Below are positions 42,857 to 54,019 of a DNA stretch of 64,000 bases, in pieces; the first letter of the stretch is position 1; the number at the start of each line of letters is the position of its first letter. The notes below the pieces were generated by a model. It was not told the origin of the DNA, did no database searches, and saw nothing but the letters and a program-made list of their open reading frames with translations. A program made the position numbers and the translations under genes. Source of the stretch: Puccinia triticina (taxonomy: Eukaryota; Basidiomycota; Pucciniomycetes; Pucciniales; Pucciniaceae); contig NC_070564.1 in NCBI RefSeq assembly GCF_026914185.1, positions 4,216,001-4,280,000 on the forward strand. The letters are read 5' to 3'.

Positions 42857-43618
42857 TGTGGTGCGCTATCCGGTACACGCGGTGTCAAGATCAAATTCGG
42901 CGATGGTGCGCGGACGGGCGCGCAGGTTCTTTTCTCCTATGTAGTGTGGTGGCCTCTCTTTATTTTCTTTCCTTCTTCTATGTTTCTTTCCTTTCTACAT
43001 TTGTCTGTTGTTTTGTTTCTTATCTGCGCGTGTTGGATGGTTTGGTTAGATGGTGGGTTGGTTTTGTCTGAGTTTAGTTGTTTTTGTTTTTGTTTTGTTC
43101 TTTTTGTCTGTCTCCTCTCTCTGTGTTTGTTGCGCGCGTGGGTGTATGATGAAGGTCCCGCTGCGTGCTGCGCCCGGAGTCTAAGTTCTGTCCGAACTTA
43201 GACGATGGGACGGCATGAGAGAGACTCTGAACCACATTTTTTCCATCAAATTTTATTGATCCTGGTTATTCATTGCTGTCTGGAGCTTCTTTTGAGCTTT
43301 ATCTGTCCCGCCGATCTGGGATACCTTCTTATCACGCACGTGGCGTTCTCTGTCAATCCCCTTCACTCTGATCCCGCCTTCCGGCGCCCTTCAACGATCT
43401 CTTCTTTGCGAATTTTCCCCATCCTTCTCAATTCCTTTCCTCTCCCTCTTCAATAAATACAACCCCGCAGACGCGCGCTCAACGCCGTCGTAAATCAAAA
43501 CCCCTCATACCTCATCGCTCTCAGATCCTCACTTCTTTCTGCGACCAATCCCCGGAGGGCATTCCCCAACCTTTCCCCTCCAACAACTGCCGCCGCCTGG
43601 CACGGACGGAGTTCCACA
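42857..43618 (+). repeat. 3' LTR of the gypsy element (762 bp)
   Basis: Collinear with the 5' LTR. The eight substitutions are all transitions, mostly at sites that were CpG (see findings). Confidence 0.95.
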
Positions 43619-43920
43619 CCAGCCATTGAAGGAACTCATATCTCCTCCTCATTACCGGTATGTGCCAGTCATTGAGGGGACTCACACTTCTTGATGACCG
43701 GTCTGTACTGGTCACCGAGGGGACTCAATCTCCTCCTCATGACTGGGCTTTGCCAGTCATCGAGGGGATGCACAACTCTTGATGACCAGTCTGTGCCGGT
43801 CATCAAGGGGAATCAGGTCTCCTCTTGATTACTGGTCTGTGCCGGTCATTGAGAGGACTCAGGTCTCCTCTTGATGACCGGTCTCCAGACCGGTCATCAA
43901 ACTCAGGTCTCCTCTTGATT
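43619..43920. repeat. GACCGGT hairpin minisatellite array
   Basis: About six units of ~45-47 bp built as CTCCTCTTGATGACCGGT, a short loop and CCGGTCATYGAGGGGACTC, so each unit is itself an inverted repeat. This array continues the fragment left of the gypsy element. Confidence 0.85.
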
Positions 43921-44101
43921 GTCAGATTTTGTTTGCAGAGAAATTCTTACATAAACTGTAAGCTCTCCTTTTGGAGACCCAAGCTGTGGATATATCCTTC
44001 AACCAGCCCGGGGCCAAAAAGATCTAATACATCCCTTGTACTCCTTATACCGCTGTGGTAAGCCACTCCTGATCTACCCAGAAAACCAGCAACCATCAAT
44101 C

Positions 44102-44938
44102 TAAAGATGGCAATGAAGACCTGGGTACCTGCAACGGGTATGGGTACCCGCTCATTTCTCAGCCATTTCTTGATACACGGACACGTACCCGGACACGCGG
44201 CGGCGGGTACCTGGGTCTTTTTGGTGGGTACTGCGGGTACTTCCTGTTTTTTTTTCAGGTATGTATTTTAGGGCCTTGGCGAGCTTGTATTTGTATACCT
44301 GCTTGCCAAGGGGGATCCCTCTTGGGCCTCGGCGAGCTGGTATGTGTATACCTGCCGCCAAGAAGGGATTTCTCTTGGTGGCAAGTATACATATACCAGC
44401 TTGCCAAGAGGGATCCCTCTTGGTGGGCTGGTATGCACATACCAGCTCGCCAAGAGGGATTACTCTTGGCGAGCTGGTATACATTACCAGCTTGCCAAGA
44501 GGAATCCCTCTCGGCAAGCAGGTTTGCATACAAATACCAGCTCGCCAACGCCCCGAGGAATCCCTGTTGGCAAGCAGGTACATGCACTAGCTTGCCAAGA
44601 GGGATTTCTCTTGGTGGGCAGGTATACATAATTTTTCTTGGTGAGCAGGTTTACATGTGCCAGCTAGCCCAGAGGGATCCCTCTTGGCGGGCTCATGGTA
44701 CAGATACACCAGCTCACCCAGATGAATCCCTTTGGCCAGCTGGTGGAGCCACAGCCAGTGATATCTCAAGTACTAACAATATGATGCAGGCGGGTATCAA
44801 ACCCTGGTACCCAGGTACCCGCCTGAAAATGTTGCAAAAACAGGCACCCGGACCCGTACTTGGTACACGTGGAGCGGGTACCCACCAGAGCAATGAGTAA
44901 CCCGCTGGCGGGTACCGGGTACCCACTTGCCATCTTTA
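44102..44938. mobile_element. Non-autonomous hAT element, 837 bp, with internal minisatellite
   Basis: The ends TAAAGATGGCAA and TTGCCATCTTTA are perfect inverted repeats flanked by the 8-bp duplication CATCAATC (44094-44101 and 44939-44946). Subterminal DNA is rich in GGTACC/GGGTACCC, as in the larger hAT at 5088-9115, whose end TAAAGATGAA is related. The larger element's transposase family may therefore have mobilised it. Confidence 0.9.
44270..44735. repeat. Double-palindrome minisatellite, ~45-bp units
   Basis: About ten units combine CCAAGAGGGATCCCTCTTGG (palindrome) with AGCTGGTATRTATACCAGCT-like palindromes. It lies inside the hAT element. Same unit length and symmetry as the GACCGGT array but unrelated sequence. 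Confidence 0.85.
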
Positions 44939-44946
44939 CATCAATC

Positions 44947-46431
44947 ACAAGGCTGTCACACCTCAAGAATAAATCCCATACCTCTGGCCCCCTTGTCAGC
45001 AAAGCCCAAGGCCCTCAACATCCCCACTCAATGGTCATACCCTGGATAATATTATTCTCTCTTCACACACTCCCCCTCTCTGGGATAAACCCTCTGCCTA
45101 GTCTCAAACATCTACCCAGATCAAATGTTAACCCCTTCTTCTAGTTTTTCCTTAGAGCCATGTGCTCAAAGATATATAAGCACCCTTGAAACCCTTCACC
45201 CTCCAAACCCAACATGATACACATTATACTAGACATAGCCCCAAACCCCACCTAGATTATCACTTCCTGAAACACTTCCTGAAACACCTGACTCCTCCTA
45301 TCTTAGATCCCTAGATTACTTCTTCCTGAAACACTTCTTGAAACTCCTAACTCCTCCTATCTTAAATCATAGAATATTCTACCCCTGTTCTCACATATCC
45401 CCTCCTCCAACTAGGAAGATTGCACCATAGCCCCCAGAAGATGGCATCATCCCCACCCACTATTAAACCATCATGTGACTCCTTGACCCACTACTCTGAC
45501 CACATGGCTGTTTCATCCTATAGAAGTAGAATTTTCTATGCTTCCCTTCAGGTTATCCTTGTTTCCTCATGGCTCCTCTTTCTTGTTTATATAAACTGGG
45601 CTGTTTTCCTCTTCATTTGTTCCCCATCAGATCCTGTCAAAGTAATTCAGATCACTGGCCACCTATCATTAGCCTTGCTTATGCCAATAAATAAGATTGG
45701 ACAAGCTTGTTATCTGTGTACAAAATATTAGATTAGTAGAAAATTGACCCTCAAGACATACCTCAAGAATCCTCTATAGCCACAACTTTCCATAAGAGTC
45801 GACACTCTTATATCTTTTTCTTGTTCCCAGAGAGGCAGGACATTAAAGCACCATTCCCTCTCCAGCTCTATTCATCCCAAGAGTAGTTCCACACCGCAGG
45901 GTTATCTGTCAATGTTTCAGCCACTCACCCTGACATCTCACCAGGTGTGGCTCAGTTTGATCCTGAACCCTGAACTTCTCAGTGAGAAAGGACTTGCTTC
46001 GGCCAGCGCACTACCTGTAAGCACAGAAGAATCTTGGCTATAAAAGATGGCCATGTTCCTGCTGAACTGACTTCTTCATCCGCGCATATTTCATCAGTCT
46101 AACCTTCAAAAGTCATCCTTTACCAAAAAACCTAATACTTGAAAACAAACAAAAGTGTTCATCCCCATTTTAACACGTTTCCACTTCTTACTCTTGGATC
46201 CTTAAACTAAATTTTGCCTGCTCTCACTAAATCCAACGACCCATGTAGCTTTCAATTTAGCTTGCTCATCGGCATTCTTTTTACTATTGCAGCAAGCGCA
46301 CTCCCATTGTCATAGCCTGTTATCCTCCCCAATTCTTGAGCCTCATCAATCATTTTCTTTACATCTCTTTTTCATCTCTTAACCATCCTTAGATTTTTTA
46401 CCCTTGCTCTTAGTCCATTGAATTCTCACAT
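44947..46431. other. No gene seen; C/T-rich repeat-like DNA
   Basis: A short tandem duplication (CTTCCTGAAACACTT..AACTCCTCCTATCTTA, 45263-45367) is present. Open frames are short and low-complexity. Probably decayed LTR or retroelement sequence. Confidence 0.4.
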
Positions 46432-46481
46432 TGATGACCGGTCTGTGCTGGTCATTGAGAGGAATCAGGTCTCCTCTTGAT
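46432..46481. repeat. GACCGGT minisatellite fragment left of the gag-only element
   Basis: One unit ending CTCCTCTTGAT. The array resumes at 48062, so the next element inserted within it. Confidence 0.8.
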
Positions 46482-48061
46482 TGTTAGAATTCTGCCCCAT
46501 TCCCAGAAGAGGGCTTATTTCTGTTGTTTTCTTTTCCAGAGGGTTCCATAGCCAACTAGGCCCCCCTCTAGGCCCATTGCCACAGTGTATTTCTTCTGTT
46601 CCCTCATGAAATACACACTCACTCAGTTCCGGGCCCATATCAGACAGAACTGCTCCTTTGGAGACTTCTGATCTTTTGTTTTGAGTCCCAGAGCATCTTG
46701 TGCCCTTGACTTCTTCAGCCCTTGTCTCATCTCATCCTCAACCTTCAGTCATTTTTCTGTCACGGTTCAAAGCCTTTCTCTTCCTCATCCGCTAACCTTG
46801 GTCATCTCGGTTAACTCAAACTCAATTAACTACTACTACTCTCCACTCAACTTGATCTCACAATCACCTTGACTTACCTATCATGTCTGAAGACAAGGAG
46901 CGGACTCAAATTTGACTGAACTCGGAGAACTATCTTGTCTGGCTCGTACAAATCAAGGCGCACGTCTTTTGCCTGGACGTCAGAGATGTTATAATTGGCG
47001 AATCACTCAAACCCAAGAACACCGCAGAACAAGCTTCCTGGACAAAGAAGAATCAACTGGGCTACGCTGAGATCATCAAGACGCTGAACAGTGAAAATAC
47101 AGCGTACGTTGGAGAAGCTACCCCGACCAATACATCTGGAATCTCTTGAAGTTAAAATACCCCACCAACATCAATGTGGCTAAGGTCGTTGCTCTCGAGA
47201 GCTTCTTGAACATTGAATACACATTGATCCCCAAGTTTGTATCCGACATTTGCAAAGCAAATCAGAAGCTCATTCTTGCGGGCATGGATCTTGGAAATCG
47301 AATGAGGAATCTCATGGTCCTCGCAAGACTTCCTCGTGATCAGTTTCAGTCATTTCAAGATGTCATAACAATGGGTTTTTTGGGCGAGAACTTTGAATCA
47401 CTCCTTTGAAAACTCGGAAACTACGGGGTCCAAAACAAGATTGGTAACAACAAGGACTTTTGACCTAGTCAAGCTGCCCTCCTTGCAATCTTGTCTGGAC
47501 AACTTACCTGCCCCAGCTGCAAGAAGACTTTCAAGGTCTGCACTCACTGCCAGAAGACTGGCCATCCGGACAAGCGACTGACCTCCTCCTTGACGCCCCA
47601 AGTCCACTTTGCTGCAACCAATGATCCTACCTTCCCTGCCTCCACCAATGACAGAAATCAGGCCTACTACCTCTCTCTCTGAATCAGGCCAACACTGTGA
47701 CATGTCTCTTTTCTTCTAGTTTCCTAGAATTAGCCGCAGTAGTTCCTGATCCTGTCTCTTGCCTCAGGGGGGTGTTAGAATTCTGCCCCATGCCCAGAAG
47801 AGGGCTTATTTCTGTTGCTGTTCTTTTCCTTTCCAGAGTGTTCCATAGCCAACTAGGCCCCCTTCTCTAGGCCCCTTGCCACAGTGTATTTCTTCTGTTC
47901 CCTCATGAAATACACACTCACTCAGTTCCAGGCCCATATCAGACAGACCTGCTCCTTTGGAGACTTCTGATCTTTTGTTCTGAGTCCCTGAGCATCTTGT
48001 GCTCTTGAATTCTTCAGCCCTTGTCTCATCTCATCCTTGACCTTCAGTCACTTTTCTTTCA
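46482..48061 (+). mobile_element. Gag-only Copia-like LTR retroelement (TR-GAG type), 1.58 kb
   Basis: LTRs at 46482-46762 and 47773-48061 start TGTTAGAATTCTGCC and end CTTCAGTCAYTTTTCT(G/T)TCA. The 5-bp duplication TTGAT flanks it (46477-46481 and 48062-48066), and a polypurine tract (CAGGGGGG) precedes the 3' LTR. Only a gag-like region lies between, with no protease, integrase or RT. Confidence 0.88.
46883..47682 (+). pseudogene. Copia-type Gag remnant with zinc knuckle
   Basis: ATG 46883 (MSEDKERTQI), then TGA at 46913-46915 where an Arg codon is likely. The Gag core follows (NSENYLVWLVQIKAHVFCLD, EQASWTKKN). Further frame changes occur near 47150 and 47400. The end carries CKKTFKVCTHCQKTGH, a Cys/His knuckle. 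Not functional. Confidence 0.75.
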
Positions 48062-48215
48062 TTGATGACCGGTCTGCGCTGGTCATTGAGAAGACTCAGG
48101 TCTCCCCTTGATGACCGGTCTCCGCCGGTCATTGAGAGGACTTAGGTCTCCTCTTGATGAAAGGTCTGTGCCAGTCATTGAGGGGACTCATTCTCCTCTG
48201 GATGACCAGCACATA
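48062..48215. repeat. GACCGGT hairpin minisatellite array
   Basis: Three to four units (GATGACCGGTCTGCGCTGGTC, reading split by transitions) continue from 46432-46481 on the other side of the gag-only element. Confidence 0.82.
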
Positions 48216-48225
48216 GCAAGGCTTT

Positions 48226-48480
48226 CTATAAAACGGTGTGCAAGCCTTGATCCCCTTGGCGCAAGCAGGTGACATACATATGTATCCTACTTGCCTGGAG
48301 GAAACCTCTCAACGAGCCTGCAAAACATGTACCCGCCGAGAGGTTTCTGCCCGGCGCGTAGGATACATAATCCAGGCCTGCTAAGAATTTTCCTCCTGGA
48401 GGGTAGAATACATATGTATTCTTCTTGACAAGAGGTTTTGAGGATACATATGCATCCTGCTCGCTGAGAGGAAACAAGGG
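48226..48480. repeat. Third palindromic minisatellite (ACATATGT type)
   Basis: About five units of ~45-50 bp pairing GGATACATATGTATCC-like palindromes with GAGAGGTTTC/GAAACCTCTC arms. It abuts the start of the second DIRS-like copy. Confidence 0.65.
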
Positions 48481-48487
48481 GATTCCT

Positions 48488-49945
48488 GTGCGTTTACCAG
48501 GAGCGCAGCAGGAGGTGGGCCGAGTCCAAGGTAGGACGGCAGTGGAGCACCTGCGTGGCGCGTGCGCAAAGGCACCCGCAGCGCGCAGCCGAGGCGCGCC
48601 AGGAAAAACCAAACCTAGTTGGTCAAGGAGCAACCGGTACCGGCTGAGAACTAGCACCCGGAACCGGCAACAGAGCACAACACGCCAAGCACAACAGCGC
48701 CAAAACTTCCCAGGAAATTTTGCCAATTAAGTCATTTCTGATTACTATCAACCCACACTAATCGCAATGTTCAACTCAATCGCAGCAGCAACCTCAGCGG
48801 TGAAAGTGGCGGCAGGCTTGTTGACAGGCAATACAGGCAGACAAGTGGATGGGGAGGCGAGTGGTCAGTCGCAAGGAGTCACGGGGACGCAAGACAAGTC
48901 GGAAGCGCCGGTGCCAGCGGAAGAAGAACAAACCGGTGGAGGCGCAGCCAACAAACCAGCACCGGCCCCTCCAAAGAAACCAAAAAAGTTCACCGTGAAA
49001 GGACCAGCGAGAAGGTCAACCCGGGCGACTTTGAAGAGAACAAGGAGAGGGACAACAACCAAGGGGGTGGGCAGGATTGCAAGGAGGAAAAGGGGACGGG
49101 GCTAGAGGAATTCAGGGAGTTGGTAGGGGAGGATATTGGGGAACAAGGGAACTGGTAAGCATAGAGATGGTGACAAGAGGGGCTGGGTACAGCTAGGGGT
49201 AGAGGGTCAGGACTGACGGATTGCGGCGCTTTACTTTGCTTAGCTGATAATATGGTTGACGCAGAGGAGGAGATTTGTGTCATAGGAGGGGCAAGGGGGA
49301 AGGTTGACCTACAGGGTACCATGCTGGAGGTTATTGGGAGGGCGTTGGTGGCCAAGGCGGCAGGGCAGTCAAGCAAAGCAACAATCCTCTTCAAAATCTG
49401 CAAAGGCTTGGGTAACACCATCTCAGGCAACCTGGCGACCCCAGCACCACAACCCTTGACCCTAGCAGCCCGGATGCCCACAACTCTACCCCAGTGAATT
49501 GCCACACCCTCTTCCATGTCGCCGGCCATGGCCTTGTTCAATCCAGCTACCTCTGAGTTGACTAACACCACGGATTCAAAGTCCCAACCACGGCGCCGGC
49601 AGTCACCCCAAGAGTCAGGGATTACGACGAGATGGCTGTCTCCACCAGGCCAGAGGCGGTAGTCCTTTTTGATGATGCTGCAATCCCAAACAACAATGAC
49701 ATTGGCCTTCCCCAATTTTTTGCAAATAATCTCATGGAATTCTGAGCCCCCCTACCCTTGACAATTTTTAACAAGTGGTGGCAAGAACAGGTGTTCCTCC
49801 ACCAAGCCAAAAAGAGAAACAAATCTGACGACGCTAGCGGAGATTGGTTGCGCTACACAGGCTTCCCGTATCCAAGCGAGTACCTCCAGATGAACCAGGA
49901 GTGGTCCGTCAACCACCAGGGTTTTCTTTGGGCTGTCAGCAAGAT
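48488..49945 (+). mobile_element. DIRS-like retroelement, copy 2 (leader and gag only)
   Basis: Collinear with 28278-29750. The leader starts ACCAGGAGCGCAGCAGGAGG, ATG 48767 opens MFNSIAAATSAVKVAAG, and the ORF runs through to the stop at 49105 with a basic tail (RATLKRTRRG). The later gag blocks (FNKWWQEQVFLHQAKK, EWSVNHQGFLWAVSKI) are uninterrupted at 49758-49940. It is cut at CAGCAAGATC by the hairpin element, and the RT part is absent. Confidence 0.72.
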
Positions 49946-49946
49946 C

Positions 49947-50057
49947 AAACTTAACATAAGCCCTCGTCCCTGCTGCGGCCGGGGGGCGCCCCCATTTGGC
50001 CTGGGAGAGATGCATAGCATCGAGATCTCTCCCGCAGGGAGAGGACTTACGACTAAA
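49947..50057. mobile_element. Hairpin element of the CTAACTTAAC family
   Basis: ACTTAACATAAGCCCTC at the left and GAGAGGACTTACGACTAA at the right flank a GC-rich core with GGGCGCCCCC. The insertion point in the DIRS-like gag is precise on the left; the right flank does not resume gag, so no duplication can be assigned. Confidence 0.5.
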
Positions 50058-50479
50058 AAGCACATGTTGGCCTGAGAGAATCTGAAACTTTGGGTGGTGG
50101 CCGATGTCATCACCACCTGCAGACCGCACTTTTTGACCAGTTCTTTTTTGGTCTTCATGATTTGAAGCTTGTATTTCTCCTAACTAAACTGTCTACTCAA
50201 ATTCTTGGCAATCCATCCCCCTCACGCCCAAAAAAAATAGACAAACTTTCAGATCCTTGGCCGCTTACTCACAAGGCCATGGCTTTTTCCCGTGTTTCTT
50301 CTTTTCAAAGTCACCCTCTTTTTTCCGACCATTCGGACTTTTCTCTCAACCGCTCTTCTTTTTTTCAACCATCCTCTCTCTCTCTAAACCTGTCACATAC
50401 AACCAAACGCATACACACAACCCCTCTGATCATCCAAAATCAACTACCCCGATCATCCAAAAAACACCACAAATTCGCA

Positions 50480-52530
50480 ATGGTACAATTCAATCACAAG
50501 AAGATGAATCGGACAGAACTTTCAAAAATTCAGGCTGTATGTCGTCTGATTGCCGACATGAATCTTACTCCAAAGACATTCCTCATAGCTTTCCTGACAA
50601 ACGAGAATCATACAATCGCTTTCCAACGCCAATACTGGAGGACCAAACGAGGATGGAGCTCAACTGAGAAGCTTCTTGAAACAATCCGCATCTTTGTTTG
50701 TCAAAATAAAAATGGAAAGGCTCACTGGGAGAAGTTTATACTCAATCAGGTAATGTCATTTTTACAAGCTTACTATCTTGATATGATATCCTTATCTTCC
50801 TAACCTCATTTATCTGCTTGATTCTTTGGAAAACCAGGCCTCAAAAATCGTAAACTCACAGAAACCGCCGAGTGGACCTTACCCGGAAGGCGCATACCAC
50901 ACGACCGACAAGATAACCGAAGAGCTTTTCACTCCAGAGTCCAAAGCACGGCGAGACCACAAGCTGGTAACAGACCACATGCCCTTCCTTTTCCGTCTGA
51001 TCTACAGCAAACTAGCGGGACCAATGGGTGCGACAACAACTCTTGAAAATCAAGACAACAAGTATGAAGATGGGGAGGATCCAATACCCCCTACAGATTT
51101 AGATGGAAATGGAGTGGATCCAGCTGATGGGTTTGACATCAAATCACCCCTTGATTGTAATCAGCGTGCGTACATGGTGGGAATTTTTCTCACTCTGTGA
51201 ATGCTCTTTGTTTGTTTGGTTCTATGCTGACAGCTTTTTTCCTTAAAATAAAGGTTGCAAAAACTGTGTGCTCAATGGTCGCATTTGTACGAAACCAAAG
51301 AAATAATGGACATCAACTCGCAAACTCCTTGACCTTCCTTGCATGCGGGGTGACCGACCGGGTCAACATATTTTTAAGCTACATTGGACTATCTTCATCT
51401 CGAACAACTGCTCATCGTGCCTTGAACAAACTTAGCAGTCGAGCTCGCCTTCAGATCTCTGCCAAAATTGCTGAACCAATTGCGCCAAATCTTGGGGTGT
51501 TTCTCTGTTTTGACAACCTTGACTTTGAGCAACGAATCCACACCAAATCAATTGGGAGCTCTAGTCATATGTTCCATGGGACATGGGGCTACGTTCATCA
51601 CCCTAGCCCAAGTCTGATATCCTCAGTCCTTCCCGCCAATCTCACTACCGAAAGCTATTATCAGGCAATGTCAGATGTGTCCAAGTTCAACGTTCACTCT
51701 TGAATGTTACTACCAACAGCCAAGGAAGAAATGCAGTGGGAGCTGGTCATCAAAAGCCAAATAACAACTGCTCTTCTAGATCATCTCGTCACTCAATCCG
51801 ACTCGTTTGTGTCAATCAGTAAAACCCCTCCGGTTGTTGAACAGATATCAAACAAACGCCCAGACATAACAATGTTGAAACTGATGGTTGCTTTGGACAA
51901 CTCAGCACAAGGCGCTGGAGAGGTTTTCGAAGCTATTGTTGACCAGTCCAGGATCACTTTGTCCGATTTTGCTGCGCGGGTCCAAGTTATTGACGGGGAC
52001 CTTGCTACGTGTACAAATATCACCACTCTACAATCACAAAGAATACCAAGCCGGCACAAAGAAGAAAGCCTAATGAATATCGTGACAGTTTTGGGTGGCG
52101 CTCATACCTTATGGAATATCGGCCAAGCTATTTATTCCAAGCATGTTGGTGATCACTCCAACTCTCGTGACATGGGTGCATGCCGCTTTCTCGACAGCTT
52201 AGGTATACCGTTGAGAAATATGCTAGACAAGAAAGACTTTACTTCAATGATTCAAAACATCGAGAAGATTCATACAGCAACCTTGGTTTACTGTCTTATG
52301 TAAGGAGTCACCCAATTTTATTTATCTTCGTTTTGTTTTGTTGATTTGACCTGTTTTTGTGCTTTGCTTGCCTTTTCAGGGTTGTTATGGGAATTGAAGA
52401 GAAACATCTCACGGAGGAGCATCTACATATGTCTATTGCAGATATCAAAGATGTTGTCGATCGAACCTACAATTGTTTCTTCTTGGTCAAGGCTAAACGT
52501 TGTGGTGCTCCATTCCAAACCATAAGTGGT
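50480..52530 (+). pseudogene. DUF6589-like gene, 5' part
   Basis: ATG 50480 (MVQFNHKKMNRTELSKIQ) and a first exon to about 50750. A second runs from about 50838 (ASKIVNSQKPPSG) to about 51170, and a third carries TVCSMVAFVRNQRNNG and LTFLACGVTDRVNIFLSYIG. The core continues through FLCFDNLDFEQRIHTKS, DGDLATCTNITTLQSQR and GGAHTLWNIGQAIY to CFFLVKAKRCGAPFQTISG at 52530, where a GT donor (GTATTTTAT) begins. A TGA at 51701-51703 (likely former Arg) interrupts one exon. The downstream part continues at 62108. DUF6589 proteins are common in basidiomycetes, often repeated and probably transposon-linked; their activity is not established. Confidence 0.65.
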
Positions 52531-52613
52531 ATTTTATTGCTTTCCTTTTTATATATTCATCATTACATTGCCCATTCCCCCATAACCCTTCACAAATACC
52601 TCATTATTATTTC

Positions 52614-52644
52614 ACTAGAGGCCAAGGCGGCTTCGCCGCTGCAA
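52614..52644 (-). mobile_element. Helitron-like 3' terminus, inverted
   Basis: Reverse complement of the 27637-27666 terminus: hairpin GCGGC-GAA-GCCGC, then CTAG followed by T. It lies 84 bp into the intron of the DUF6589 gene. The body would extend to the right, toward 53.3 kb. Confidence 0.5.
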
Positions 52645-53386
52645 ATTTAGGAGTTCAGGGAAAATTTATCATCAGCCCCTTTCCCCATTCTTCTCCACAG
52701 GCCAGTAAATGCCCTCTTGAAAGCAAATGTTAAATATGAAATGCATTCATAAACTCCAGAATATGTAAAAAGATAGATACATAAATAAAACCCTGAGACC
52801 TGTATCAGCATATTATTAAATTTCCTTATCCTATTCCAGTACTGATGGGTCTTTTCATTTCAATTTGAATGGACATCTGCATAGCCTGAGTAAGTTAGCC
52901 TTGTTGCCTGGAACTGGGAGTTGAATTTGGCGTTGAGGTTAAATGGGAATCCTAAAGTACACATGATAAGCTTGATGCCTTCCCATCATTGAGATCAAAA
53001 TCATATCTGCTGAACAGATTTGTCATTCCACCAGCTCAAATTTTGACAGTCTCCACTGCTCCATTAGAAAAAGCTTTCAGTTTGCCTAAGTAGCTGGAGA
53101 GTTTGAAAGTCCAATATGGTTGTCACTGAGTCTTATTATAATTTATTCCAACTTTAAAGTCAGATACAAGAAAAAATTTCAAAACAACAACCCTTGTTTC
53201 CTGAGGGAAAAACAAAATCAGATTGATCACTGGTATTCAAACAGTGGCATCAAGAAGACCAGAAAACAAGAAAAAAATTCAGGCCAAGGACAGGCAGGCC
53301 AGCTTGATAATTGATTGCTACAATGTGGAGCTAGGAAAGATTTTAACCAGTGAGCAAGGGAGAAGGAATTAAAGAGGTCAAGACAG
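52645..53386. other. No gene seen; probable body of the inverted Helitron-like insertion
   Basis: AT-rich, only short open frames, and no similarity by eye to the DNA upstream of the 27.6-kb terminus. Confidence 0.35.
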
Positions 53387-54019
53387 ACTGGTCATCAAGG
53401 GTAATAACACCTCCTCTCAATGACCGACCATCACCGGTCATCGAGAGGAGTAGCACCTCCCCTCAATGACTGGTACACACCGGTCATTGAGGGGAATCAC
53501 ACCTCTTGATGACCGGTCTGTACCGGTCATCGAGGGGACTCACAGACCGGTCATCAATCACACCTCTCGATGACCGGCGCGGACCGGTCATCAGTCACAC
53601 CTCCCGATGACCGGCACAGACCGGTCATCGAGGGTAATAAGACCCCCTCTCGATGACCGGTCATCACCGGTCATCGAGGGGAGTAACATCTCCTCTCGAT
53701 GACCGGTCTGTGCCGGTCACCGAGGGGAGTAGCACCTCCTCTCAATGACCGGCCAGACCGGTCATCAAGGGGAATAACAACTTCTGGATGACTGGTGTGT
53801 ACCGGTCATCGAGGGGAGGTGCTACTCCTCTCGATGACCTGTCTTTACCGGCCATCGAGGGGACTCACACCTCCTCGCGTTGACCGGTATACACCGGTCA
53901 TCCAGAGGAGGTGTTATTCCCCTTGATGACCGGTGTGTACCAGTCATTGAGGGGAGGTGCTACTCCTCTCGATGACCGGTGTGTCCCGGACATCGAGGGG
54001 AGGTGCTACTCCTCTCGAT
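53387..54019. repeat. GACCGGT hairpin minisatellite, main array
   Basis: About 13 units of ~45-47 bp, each CTCCTCTCGATGACCGGT, loop TCTGTG, then CCGGTCATCGAGGGGAG. Units alternate in completeness and share transition differences. The array is split from 54818-55090 by a solo-LTR-like insert. Confidence 0.9.

Larger units (their letters stand above)
35521..43618 (+). mobile_element. Full-length Ty3/gypsy LTR retrotransposon, 8.1 kb
   Basis: LTRs at 35521-36283 and 42857-43618 both run TGTGG...CCACA. The flanks CCGG/CCAG (35517-35520 and 43619-43622) fit a 4-bp duplication with one CpG-type change, matching the 4-bp duplication of the related solo LTR. The internal order is primer-binding site, gag, protease, RT, RNase H, integrase and polypurine tract. 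That is the Ty3 arrangement, with RNase H before integrase. The two LTRs differ by one indel and eight transitions, so insertion was fairly recent, but two stops and a frame change make this copy non-autonomous. Four intron-like cassettes are a special feature. Confidence 0.95.

Noticed and set aside
44152..44900. Several overlapping repetitive ORFs on both strands near 44.2-44.9 kb
   Set aside because: They arise from the palindromic minisatellite, which is open in many frames because stops are absent from the unit.
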